A DNA stretch of 64,000 nt, taken from positions 30,753-94,752 of the forward strand of contig CAZWOB010000003.1 of the NCBI GenBank assembly GCA_964635295.1. The letters are read 5' to 3'. Positions 1-8,306 of the stretch are shown here, piece by piece. The DNA comes from Waddlia sp964635295. GTDB lineage: Bacteria > Chlamydiota > Chlamydiia > Chlamydiales > Waddliaceae. Below the pieces are notes generated by a model. The model had not been told where the DNA came from and did no database searches. It saw only the letters and a list, made by a program, of their open reading frames with translations. The stretch's first letter is position 1, and each line of letters begins with the position of its first letter. Position numbers and translations under genes: made by a program.

Positions 1-248
1 CCGGCATTACCGTGAAAATAGATGATTGTCGGCAAGGAAGAGGATTTTGGCGGGGCATACCACGCGGAAAGGGAAAGATTGTCCCGTGTTTTGAAAGAGA
101 CGATTTCCATTTCAGGAACGCCTGCATCAACAGGTTTGGTCGGGCGGGGATCGGGGAAATAAATCATCTCCCTTTGTGTTAAATAGGCGTAGAGAACCAA
201 TCCCCCGTATAGGAGGCAGATCACTAAAATCAATTTAATAAATGCCAT
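1..248 (-). CDS. Alpha/beta hydrolase, N-terminal part (cut by window edge)
   Basis: Partial minus-strand gene: the ATG at 248 opens a frame that runs off the left edge after 82 codons. The product starts with a single hydrophobic anchor (about residues 4-22), followed by an N-terminal region containing REMIYFPDPRP and then YFHGNAG, the oxyanion-loop motif of BEM46/ABHD13-type alpha/beta hydrolases. The catalytic GxSxG segment would lie outside the window. It is divergent from the NfeD operon, with a 65-bp gap. A membrane-anchored hydrolase is the likely form; the substrate cannot be told. Confidence 0.75.
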   Translation of the reverse strand, partial: MAFIKLILVICLLYGGLVLYAYLTQREMIYFPDPRPTKPVDAGVPEMEIVSFKTRDNLSLSAWYAPPKSSSLPTIIYFHGNA

Positions 249-313
249 ATCCTTTGCTCTATTAGACTTCTTCTGTTATTTATTATAGTAATTCATCGTG
301 CAAATCAAGGGAT

Positions 314-2518
314 ATGAAAAAACTACTCATTCTTCTACTTTTTCTCTGTTGCTCTCTTCAAGCTGACATCCTTAAGCTGGAAGGCTATCTCGGTAAAGAC
401 GAAATCAAAAAAGCGGAGACTTCCATTGAGCAACTGGATAAAGAAAATGCATCGCAATTGGTCGTTTTGGTCAATTCTTCTTCCGGAGAGTTGGGCAGTG
501 TTCTCGAACTGGCGAAAAAAATCTATGCATTGAAAGCACAGTCGGAAGCCCGTGTCATCGTTTATATCGATCAGAACGCAGTCGGCCCCTCGGGCGTCAT
601 CCCTTTTTTGGCCGATGAGCTGTTGATCTCACATTTTGCTTCGTGGGGAGACATTCCTCTTGGCTCGGAAAACGGAATTTCGACAAATTTGCTCCGCAGC
701 ACAGTCAAGAGCTTTATCAACCCGAAACTCAAATCGAAAGAAACGCTCGAGGTGATCGCCGCCGCTATGATCGATCCCGACACCCAAGTGGTCGATCAGA
801 ATGGCTGGAAGCTTGGGACAGAAGGAAAAGTGGTATCTCCCCAATACGAGACCCTCGTCATGAACCACAATCAGATGGTCGAGCTGGGGCTTGTCTCTCA
901 AGTGCTTTCGCCATTGGACTTTCAAAAGAACTATCGATCAGAGAAAAAAAGCGAGGCTCTCGCTTCGGAAAAAGTTGTGGAGAGTCCGGGATTTGCAAAA
1001 GAACTGGAAGAGCATATCCGTTTTTCTGAGGACGGGAACAACCTCGTCGGCCTGATCCATGTGGACGACAAGAACTCTCAAATTTCCCAGGCGACCTGGA
1101 TCTATGTTAAAAGCGCCCTGGAATATTACAAAAAGAAAAAGCCGAAATTTATTATCCTGGAACTCAATACCCCCGGAGGCGAGGTGTTCGCTTCTCAAAA
1201 GATCTCCGATGCGTTGAAGGAGATGGACACGCAGCACGATATTCCTGTTGTCGCCTTTATCAATAACTGGGCGATTTCAGCTGGAGCGATGCTTGCTTAT
1301 TCCTGCCGTTTTATTGCGGTCACCAAAGATGCGAGCATGGGCGCTGCTGAACCGGTATTTGCCGGCGAAGGGGGTAAAATGGTGTCCGCGCCGGAGAAGG
1401 TGAACTCTGCTTTGCGTGCGGATTTTGCAAACAGGGCGTCATTTTTCGACCGGAACCCCGATATTGCTGAAGCGATGGTGGACAAAGATATCATCCTTGT
1501 CTACCGCCATGGAAAAGTGCTGCGTCTGGATAACGAGGATAAGATCAGAACAAAAGGAGCTTCGCCCGATGAAGTGATCTCCGCAAAAGGAAAGCTGTTG
1601 ACCCTGAACACTGACGATATGATGAAATACGGGGTGGCTAATATCAAGCTCTCTCCTGCGAAAGTGGGGCTGATCACTGACGCAGAACGAACGGCCGGAA
1701 AATGGCCGGCTTCAAAAATGCTGCTGTTTCAGGATTCCTTCTTTAAAAAGATCCCCAATGCTGTAGTTGATGAATATCAGATGGACTGGAAAACCCGTTT
1801 TCTCTCGCTATTGTCCAGTCCTGCTGTGGCCTCCCTTCTGTTTTTGGGAATGATGATCGGCTTTTACGTCGAGATCAACTCTCCGGGATTTGGATTCCCT
1901 GGATCGATCGGCCTCATGTGCCTCTTTTTAATCATCTTGTCCAGCTTCGCTCTTGAAGTGGCCAATACCTTGGAACTGATCCTGCTCCTTGTCGGGGTTG
2001 CTTTTATTGCGCTTGACTTGTTTTTAATCCCCACCTTCGGAATTCTGGGCGTCGTGGGCATCGTGTTCTTTTTTATGGGGCTTTTCGGCATGATGCTGCC
2101 GGGGATCGAAAATGTGGATTTTGAATTTGACACGCAGACATTTAATGCGGCAGGTGAAGTTTTCGTACAAAGACTGGCATGGCTGTGCGGGTCATTGGTC
2201 CTGGCTATAGTTGGAATGGCGCTTTTGGGACGTTATGTCCTGCCCTCATTTTCCGGTTTTGCCCCGTTGATACTTGCAGGGAATGAAGAAGACAGGGAAG
2301 AGGGGTATGTAGCGGGAGCGGATCCAAAAACGCTTCCACAGCCTGGAACAGAGGGTATCGTTCTTGCAACGCTGAGACCAGCAGGTAAAGTCGAGATTGA
2401 TCAGAAGATCTATGACGCAATTACGTCAGGGTCCTATATTGAAAAAGGGGAGCCGATCCAAGTGGAGCGGCTGGACGGAAGTGTCGTTATTGTGCGTAAA
2501 CGAAAGAGCGGAGAATAA
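314..2518 (+). CDS. NfeD-family membrane-bound serine protease (ClpP-class)
   Basis: 734-residue long-form NfeD protein. It starts with a signal peptide (residues 1-17), followed by two ClpP/SppA-like segments. The second carries NNWAISAGAML with the likely nucleophile Ser322. A cluster of transmembrane helices follows (about residues 500-660), and the C-terminus is the OB-fold NfeDC domain (PQPGTEGIVLATLRPAGKV). Family members cleave stomatin or flotillin partners at the membrane. It is the first gene of a tight operon with a short NfeD (1-nt gap) and FloA, the classical NfeD/flotillin pairing. Family assignment is firm; the protease substrate is inferred. Confidence 0.92.
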   Translation: MKKLLILLLFLCCSLQADILKLEGYLGKDEIKKAETSIEQLDKENASQLVVLVNSSSGELGSVLELAKKIYALKAQSEARVIVYIDQNAVGPSGVIPFLADELLISHFASWGDIPLGSENGISTNLLRSTVKSFINPKLKSKETLEVIAAAMIDPDTQVVDQNGWKLGTEGKVVSPQYETLVMNHNQMVELGLVSQVLSPLDFQKNYRSEKKSEALASEKVVESPGFAKELEEHIRFSEDGNNLVGLIHVDDKNSQISQATWIYVKSALEYYKKKKPKFIILELNTPGGEVFASQKISDALKEMDTQHDIPVVAFINNWAISAGAMLAYSCRFIAVTKDASMGAAEPVFAGEGGKMVSAPEKVNSALRADFANRASFFDRNPDIAEAMVDKDIILVYRHGKVLRLDNEDKIRTKGASPDEVISAKGKLLTLNTDDMMKYGVANIKLSPAKVGLITDAERTAGKWPASKMLLFQDSFFKKIPNAVVDEYQMDWKTRFLSLLSSPAVASLLFLGMMIGFYVEINSPGFGFPGSIGLMCLFLIILSSFALEVANTLELILLLVGVAFIALDLFLIPTFGILGVVGIVFFFMGLFGMMLPGIENVDFEFDTQTFNAAGEVFVQRLAWLCGSLVLAIVGMALLGRYVLPSFSGFAPLILAGNEEDREEGYVAGADPKTLPQPGTEGIVLATLRPAGKVEIDQKIYDAITSGSYIEKGEPIQVERLDGSVVIVRKRKSGE

Positions 2519-2519
2519 A

Positions 2520-2984
2520 ATGCTGCCATTTGTGTTATTAGGTGTGGGACTGTTGTTGATCTTTCTCGAGTTCTTCCTCCCTGGAGGAATTATGGGGACG
2601 ATAGGCGCGCTTGTTGTGATGGGAAGCGTAGTCTTGTTTGCGATGCAAGCGGAATCGATGCTTTATATCCTGCTTTATACGGTCGGCTGCGTTGTGTTGG
2701 TCGCGTTATTGTTTCGATTTGCGTTATGGCGCATCCGCCATGGAGAACCCGGAAAGACGATCTATTCTGATGACGCCCAGGAAGGATTTACCGCTTCCCG
2801 CTTCGACACGACAGCGATTGGAAAATCCGGACTCGTTGATACTGATTTAAGACCTGGCGGGCATATCATCGTCGATGAGAAAAGACATTCAGCTATATCC
2901 GTGAGCGGGTACATCTCAAAAGGGGAAAAGGTGAAAGTGATCGGCGGTCAAGGGGAAAGTTTAACTGTGAAAAAGGAGAATTAA
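2520..2984 (+). CDS. Short NfeD-like membrane protein
   Basis: 154 residues from the ATG at 2520, one base after the upstream stop, with a purine-rich site (gcggaga) before it. An upstream extension of the frame overlaps the previous gene and is unlikely to be used. The N-terminus has two to three hydrophobic helices (MLPFVLLGVGLLLIFLEFFLPGG and on to about residue 70). The C-terminus (about 95-154) is an OB-fold NfeDC domain with GKSGLVDTDLRPGGHIIVDEK. It is probably a truncated NfeD lacking the protease domain that works with FloA, encoded 3 bases downstream. Confidence 0.88.
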   Translation: MLPFVLLGVGLLLIFLEFFLPGGIMGTIGALVVMGSVVLFAMQAESMLYILLYTVGCVVLVALLFRFALWRIRHGEPGKTIYSDDAQEGFTASRFDTTAIGKSGLVDTDLRPGGHIIVDEKRHSAISVSGYISKGEKVKVIGGQGESLTVKKEN

Positions 2985-2987
2985 GGC

Positions 2988-4013
2988 ATGCAAACATTGT
3001 TGATGGTAGGCGAGATGAGTTTCGAGCTTTATTTGCTATTCATCGTCCTGGCTGTTGTCGGGGTCATCTTATTAAGTATTCTGGGGAAATATATCAGCCT
3101 GTGGTTCCAGGCATTTGTGTCGGGCACCCCCATTCAATTGTTCAACATTATCGGTATGAGCCTGCGGAAAATACCTCCCCGAGAGATTGTGACAGCAAGA
3201 ATTACTGCCTATAAAGCGGGGCTCAAGAATATCTCTGTCGCTGACCTTGAAACGCACTATCTTGCTGGCGGACATGTCACTGAAGTTGTCCGGGCGATGA
3301 TCGCCGCTGATAAAGCGAATATCGAACTCGACTGGAGGCAGGGGACAGCGATCGATCTGGCCGGACGCGATCTGCAGGAAGCGATCAACACATCCGTCAA
3401 CCCTAAAGTCATTGACTGCCCCAGCCACGGCGGTTATATGACCGGTGTCGCCAAAGACGGGATTCAGGTGCATGTGCGCGCACGGGTAACAGTTCGGACA
3501 AACATTCAACAGTTGGTCGGTGGAGCGACTGAAGAGACGATTATCGCACGGGTCGGTGAAGGGATTGTCAGCGCCATTGGCGGATCGGACACGCATTTGC
3601 AAGTGTTGGAAGCTCCGCAGAATATCTCCCGCCTTGTGCTTGAGAAAGGGTTGGACTCATCGACTGCTTTCTTGATCTTATCGATCGATATCGTCGAAAT
3701 GACCCTGGGAGAGAATATCGGAGCAAAACTGAGGGCCGATAAAGCGGAAGCCGATATGCGGATTTTCCAGGCTGAGGCGGAGAAAAGACGTGCGATGGCC
3801 GTTGCCGAAGAGCAAGAGAACAAGGCGAAGGTCAAAGATATGGAAGCGAAATTGATTGAAGCGAAGTCTGCTGTTCCTCATGCAATTGCAGGAGCGTTTA
3901 AAGAGGGCAAGCTTGGTATTATGGATTACTATCGCTTTCAAAATATCCAGGCCGATACAGATATGAGAACTTCGATCGCTAAGCCGGAAGAAGAGGGGCA
4001 GAGCAACGGATGA
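2988..4013 (+). CDS. floA: Flotillin-like protein FloA
   Basis: 341-residue membrane scaffold protein of the FloA (YqfA/UPF0365) family. One N-terminal hydrophobic hairpin (about residues 11-45) is followed by the SPFH/PHB-like domain with family-typical stretches (AYKAGLKNISVADLETHYLAGG cut short here, RARVTVRTN, ARVGEGIVSAIGGS). An alpha-helical, Ala/Glu-rich region (about 250-310) follows, predicted to mediate oligomerisation (AEADMRIFQAEAEKRRAMA). FloA forms lipid-ordered microdomains in other bacteria. It is preceded by two NfeD proteins and its stop overlaps the next gene by 4 nt (ATGA). Length and motifs match the family closely. Confidence 0.93.
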   Translation: MQTLLMVGEMSFELYLLFIVLAVVGVILLSILGKYISLWFQAFVSGTPIQLFNIIGMSLRKIPPREIVTARITAYKAGLKNISVADLETHYLAGGHVTEVVRAMIAADKANIELDWRQGTAIDLAGRDLQEAINTSVNPKVIDCPSHGGYMTGVAKDGIQVHVRARVTVRTNIQQLVGGATEETIIARVGEGIVSAIGGSDTHLQVLEAPQNISRLVLEKGLDSSTAFLILSIDIVEMTLGENIGAKLRADKAEADMRIFQAEAEKRRAMAVAEEQENKAKVKDMEAKLIEAKSAVPHAIAGAFKEGKLGIMDYYRFQNIQADTDMRTSIAKPEEEGQSNG

Positions 4014-4468
4014 CCCTGATCGAGCTGATCGGATTTATCATTACAATGGCCGCCTTTTTCCTTTTGATCGCCAAGCAGGCAAGAGATGAGAGGAAGAGGC
4101 GGCAAAACCCTGAGGCATATGAGGAAGAGGCCGAACGGGAGCATCAGGAAGCGATCAAAGACCTTCTCCGCTCAATGAATATTGATATTCCGGAGGAACA
4201 GCCCGAATCCAAGAAACCGGAACCGCCTCCCATCCCGGAAATCAAAACTCCTCCTCAAAAACCGGAAAAGGCAGCTGTATCACATTTCAAAACGCATAAG
4301 TCTTTCAAGGACCATTATGCGCTCCGCAAATCCTTTGACCATGGCGACGCCTATGCTAAAAGGAAAATGCAGCAGTCAAAGGTGAAGCAAATGCTTCGAG
4401 GGTCTGATTCTCTGAAGCAGGCATTGATATTGAAGGAAGTGCTCGGGACGCCGAAGGGACTGGAATGA
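4010..4468 (+). CDS. Small membrane-anchored hypothetical protein
   Basis: 152 residues. An N-terminal transmembrane helix (about residues 3-20) is followed by a highly charged, Glu- and Pro-rich cytoplasmic tail (RDERKRRQNPEAYEEEAERE; later EPPPIPEIKTPPQKPEK) and a Lys-rich C-terminus. It overlaps floA by 4 nt and the PLP gene by 4 nt, so it is translationally coupled within the NfeD-FloA operon. I do not recognise the family. Its position suggests a membrane partner of the flotillin/NfeD proteins, which is inference only. Confidence 0.75.
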   Translation: MTLIELIGFIITMAAFFLLIAKQARDERKRRQNPEAYEEEAEREHQEAIKDLLRSMNIDIPEEQPESKKPEPPPIPEIKTPPQKPEKAAVSHFKTHKSFKDHYALRKSFDHGDAYAKRKMQQSKVKQMLRGSDSLKQALILKEVLGTPKGLE

Positions 4469-5124
4469 CCGTAGGGGAGCGTTATCGCGAGCTAGTCGAT
4501 GAGATAGTGACAGTCGCGGGTAATTGCGGAAGGGACCCAAATGAAATCAAGCTTGTCGCAGTGACGAAAGGGTGTCCCCTCGAGCATGTTCTGCCGGCAT
4601 ACGAGGCTGGAGCGAAGATCTTTGGAGAAAACCGCGTTCAGGAAGCTTTGTCAAAAATCGATCAAGCGCCAAATGAGATCGACTGGCATCTGATCGGATC
4701 GCTGCAGAAGAACAAGGTGCGAAAAGCTGTTGGTCGGTTTTCATTAATCCATTCAGTCGACTCAGTTGATCTTGCCCGTAAAATTTCAGAAGTAAGTGTA
4801 GAGCAGGGGGTAGTCTCTCCAATTTTGCTTCAGGTCAATACTTCCGGAGAGGAGACTAAACATGGACTGACCCCCTTTGAGTTGACAGAGGCCTGGCCAT
4901 CTTTGTTGCCTCTGAAGGGGATCGACATACAAGGGTTGATGACGATGGCCCCATTTGTTGACGATCCGCAGCTCATCAGAGAGTGTTTTCGGAAATTGAG
5001 ACTTCTCCGAGACAGGCATGGTCTAAAGCATCTATCAATGGGGATGAGCCACGATTGGCAGCTGGCGATCGAAGAAGGCGCGACCCTGCTTAGAGTGGGA
5101 ACCGCAATCTTTCAAACAGATTAG
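4465..5124 (+). CDS. YggS/PROSC-type PLP homeostasis protein
   Basis: 219-residue single-domain PLP-binding protein with the alanine-racemase-like barrel. LVAVTKG carries the PLP lysine near residue 35. Family signatures follow: FGENRVQEA, WHLIGSLQKNKVRK, QVNTSGEETKHGL, GLMTMAP, LSMGMSHDWQLAIEEGATLLRVGTAIF. The family buffers pyridoxal 5'-phosphate and affects amino-acid pools. It is the last gene of the NfeD/FloA operon and converges on the ankyrin gene with a 4-nt overlap of stop codons. Confidence 0.93.
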   Translation: MTVGERYRELVDEIVTVAGNCGRDPNEIKLVAVTKGCPLEHVLPAYEAGAKIFGENRVQEALSKIDQAPNEIDWHLIGSLQKNKVRKAVGRFSLIHSVDSVDLARKISEVSVEQGVVSPILLQVNTSGEETKHGLTPFELTEAWPSLLPLKGIDIQGLMTMAPFVDDPQLIRECFRKLRLLRDRHGLKHLSMGMSHDWQLAIEEGATLLRVGTAIFQTD

Positions 5125-8102
5125 GCATCTAACCTGGTCAGCAATTCGAGAGGGCTCTGAATAGCGCTGATTGGAGAAAATACCCCTATTCCAGTTAATA
5201 GATAAGTGATCGCCCTTCTTGAAATGTGGCCTGAATCAGAAATCAAGGCTGCGATAAAGTCAGATGACCTCCATTGCGACATGGCGCGATCAATATCAGA
5301 ATTGTCAGGATATTTTTCAATCTCCAGGCCGTATTTGAATTTTATGAGGGAAGCGGCGTCTGAGTAGCTCTTGCCCTCGATCACTTGCATTGCTTCAGTA
5401 TAGCGCTCCTTCTCTTCAGAAGGTAATTGCTCTGCGATTGCATTTTGAACCTGAGGGATGAGAGGTTGATTCGGATCAAGTTCGAAACCGTACCTCTCAT
5501 TTAGAAGTTTACATGCCATGGCGGCATTTGATCGCATGGATGCGACGAGCATCATCGCTTTTTTGTATTTATCATATAATTTTTGATGCTCATCAGATGA
5601 TTTGGCAAGTCCATTTAAAAGATGGTTCAGTACCTGCTCTTCAATCGGTTTCGGCATTTTTATATAGATGCCATATTTTTCTCTGAGGACGCGGCATTTG
5701 TCATCAATTGTATCGGCAGACGCCACATCAGCCCGCATTTTGATCATTGTCTCTTCGCTCCATCCGTTCGGGACGTTTTCTCCCAGCCAATCAATCACAA
5801 GTTCTCTATCGACCGAGTGTTCAATATTGATCGCCCGATACACTTCATCAATCACCATGGGTGGGGAAGAGTCTTTCCAATAGAGTCTAGTGATGTTACG
5901 CTTCTGGCCTGCCCTGTTGGCTGCGGGAAGAGGATCGAGAAAATAGTAACGCTGCCCTTTTTGCTCGTCCTTGATGCCGGCGCTTTCATCAATCACTTGA
6001 TAGACAAGGTTCATGACATGGGTGTTTTGAGCATCTTCAGGGCTGACAAAGCTTTCGCAGATTGATTCATGAAAACTTTTGAGGACAGTCATGATCTCGT
6101 GCTGAAGTCCGAGTTCCAGATGTTTTTTCTGCTGTTTGATCTTCTGAGATTCACCCATCATCCATCCGCCGCAATTTCCCCCTGTCAATGCGATTTCAAT
6201 GATTGTTGAGGCATTGGGCGTTGGATCATCTGATGTTGCTTCTATACCATCTTCAACGTCAACGATGTCGATAATCTCGCACAGCGTGGATTCTAAATAG
6301 CGGTACCAGTGCTCAAGTTCTGTCTGTTTTTCATGAGAGGGAGTTCCGGGCTTGGGTTGGCGGTTTTCGATATCCCTGATCAAGCAGACCATTTTTGCAC
6401 GGAGTAGCAAGGGAGTGAACACCCTACCGTTCGCATCTTTGAATTCTGAGATGTCACGGTAACCGGGATCTTCCGGTTTTTTGAGATAATCTTTGTATTT
6501 AGGCCCGCTGCTATAGCCATGATCCCCTTCAAACTTCAAACCGTCGGGGTGGCCCTCCTTTAGCAGAATCTTATCTAGCATTGCGAGGAGACGTTTGACC
6601 TTTTCTGTTTTCGAACCGTCGTATGGCGCTGTATTAACCGGATAAGCAGAAGTCTCTCCAAATTGGAGAGCGTAATCCCTTTTCGACTCCACGTATCCCT
6701 CAATCAATAGTTTTGGGGAAACATGGGGATATTTTTCTCTGATTGCAGCGATTTGTTCTCTAACTGCATCTTCTGGCATAAGCGCAAGCATTTCAACTGC
6801 CAATTGATGGTCTTGCATGAGAAAGGGGATTTCCAGAGGAAGCAGATTAGGTGATGTGACATTAGGTTGAATCAGTTCGGAAGCTGCAGCCCTTAATAGG
6901 TCCACTTTAGCAACATCGCTTTTGTCAGTCATGATTTCAATTATAACCGGATAGCCCGCGAACATTGCCATGGCAAAATCAAGCGGCCCCCAATGAAAAA
7001 TCGAGACTAGCGGAGTATTGCACCCTCTTCCCTCGAAGAGGTCCCTTAATCTAGGATCGGCGCCTTTACTGATGAGTAATTCCCACATTTGCAGTCGTTG
7101 CTCATTGGTGTTGAGATATCTTACTCTATGAAGAGGTGTCATTCCCTCGATACCCTGGTGGTTGACGTCCGCGCCATGCTCGATCAGGGCATTTACGGCT
7201 TCGTTATTTCCCAGGTTTACCGCGTAGTGTAAGGGGGTGATACTGTTCCCGTCGGGTTTGTCAGGATCTGCCCCATGTTCAAGAAGCAGAGGAATGGCCC
7301 AGGATTTTCCGTTTAAAATACAATGGATCAACAAATTATTTGAATCTGGACCGATGGAGTTTGGATCGAACCCAATCAGCAGCAACGATTCCAGCTCATC
7401 ATGATTCTCCTTGTCGATCGCCTGTTTAAGCGCCTCAAAATGTTTTGATTCGATCGCTTCTGAAGGTTTGGGAAGCTTGAGCAATTGCATCGCGACTTTT
7501 TCATGTCCAGTCCTTACCGCTAACACAATAAGACTTGTGTTAGATGCCCAGGATTGAGTAATTTTCTGTTTTAATTGTTCAACTGTATCTTGAGTTCCTC
7601 TTGCTCGATGACTTTTTGAAAAGCTGAATATAGATTTTGAGTGTGTCTTTTTTGTGTCAGGAGTGGCCTTTTCCAGTTCAGCGATGGTGGTGACGTTTTC
7701 CAGAAAAGCGATTTGATTTTCAGGTTGCTGTGGAAGAGGTGTTTCCGACAGGAACTCCCTGACCTGACGCATTGTTCCGCCTGCTTCAAGGAAAAGCTCA
7801 ATTTCCCGTTTTGCGGTTTCGGGAGTATCCAATCTAAAGATCTGTGATAAGACGGCATTGACCCTGTCTTTGCTGCGTTTGTTCTGATTGCTCCAATCCT
7901 TCAGCGCTTCGTAGTTCCGGCTTACATTTTCAGATGCTCCGGACCTTTTAAATGCGGCTTCTTTCCAGGCCCTTTTAATTCTTTTGTGGGATACTCCCGC
8001 AGCAGACAATGTTTCGATTTCCAGAGGCGAAGAGGCCTCAAGCGCCGCTAAGACAGCAGCATCAACATTAAATGGCTCAGATACGTAAACCGATGCGCTC
8101 AT
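5121..8102 (-). CDS. Large ankyrin-repeat protein, candidate host-interaction protein
   Basis: 993 residues from the ATG at 8102, chosen because CAGGAGATT lies 9 nt upstream; a longer frame to 8135 lacks such a site. An N-terminal helical region (about 1-175) is followed by ankyrin repeats (about 185-355): LLIHCILNGKSWAIPLLLEHGADPD, DGNSITPLHYAVNLGN, NALIEHGADVNHQG, GMTPLHRVRYLN and ELLISKGADPRLRD (each quoted in part). The remaining ~600 residues are helical and unrecognised. No signal peptide is evident. Ankyrin proteins are common type III effectors in amoeba-infecting bacteria, so a role in the host is possible but unproven. It stands alone and is divergent from the symporter. Confidence 0.88.
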   Translation of the reverse strand: MSASVYVSEPFNVDAAVLAALEASSPLEIETLSAAGVSHKRIKRAWKEAAFKRSGASENVSRNYEALKDWSNQNKRSKDRVNAVLSQIFRLDTPETAKREIELFLEAGGTMRQVREFLSETPLPQQPENQIAFLENVTTIAELEKATPDTKKTHSKSIFSFSKSHRARGTQDTVEQLKQKITQSWASNTSLIVLAVRTGHEKVAMQLLKLPKPSEAIESKHFEALKQAIDKENHDELESLLLIGFDPNSIGPDSNNLLIHCILNGKSWAIPLLLEHGADPDKPDGNSITPLHYAVNLGNNEAVNALIEHGADVNHQGIEGMTPLHRVRYLNTNEQRLQMWELLISKGADPRLRDLFEGRGCNTPLVSIFHWGPLDFAMAMFAGYPVIIEIMTDKSDVAKVDLLRAAASELIQPNVTSPNLLPLEIPFLMQDHQLAVEMLALMPEDAVREQIAAIREKYPHVSPKLLIEGYVESKRDYALQFGETSAYPVNTAPYDGSKTEKVKRLLAMLDKILLKEGHPDGLKFEGDHGYSSGPKYKDYLKKPEDPGYRDISEFKDANGRVFTPLLLRAKMVCLIRDIENRQPKPGTPSHEKQTELEHWYRYLESTLCEIIDIVDVEDGIEATSDDPTPNASTIIEIALTGGNCGGWMMGESQKIKQQKKHLELGLQHEIMTVLKSFHESICESFVSPEDAQNTHVMNLVYQVIDESAGIKDEQKGQRYYFLDPLPAANRAGQKRNITRLYWKDSSPPMVIDEVYRAINIEHSVDRELVIDWLGENVPNGWSEETMIKMRADVASADTIDDKCRVLREKYGIYIKMPKPIEEQVLNHLLNGLAKSSDEHQKLYDKYKKAMMLVASMRSNAAMACKLLNERYGFELDPNQPLIPQVQNAIAEQLPSEEKERYTEAMQVIEGKSYSDAASLIKFKYGLEIEKYPDNSDIDRAMSQWRSSDFIAALISDSGHISRRAITYLLTGIGVFSPISAIQSPLELLTRLDA

Positions 8103-8244
8103 GTAAAGAATCTCCTGACATTTTAAACAAAGCAAAATATATCAAAAAAATGCTTTTAAATCAATTAGGATAGTGTATATCGCATAACCTTGCGTATTTC
8201 CATTATATAAAATTAAAATATTTTTTTCATTATATAATCCGAGA

Positions 8245-8274
8245 TTGACAAAAAATAGGGTTTCAGTGTATAAT
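8245..8274 (+). promoter_or_regulatory. Sigma70-type promoter for the symporter
   Basis: TTGACA at 8245-8250 and TATAAT at 8269-8274, both perfect consensus, separated by 18 nt, 32 nt before the symporter ATG at 8307. The surrounding 200-bp gap (8103-8306) is AT-rich and also holds the start region of the divergent ankyrin gene; I see nothing else in it. Confidence 0.75.
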
Positions 8275-8306
8275 ATTCATTTGAATACACAATTGCAGGC
8301 CTTTTA

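Noticed and set aside
5622..6065. 147-codon plus-strand frame opposite the ankyrin gene
   Set aside because: Antisense to a well-supported coding region, with no ribosome site or recognisable domain.
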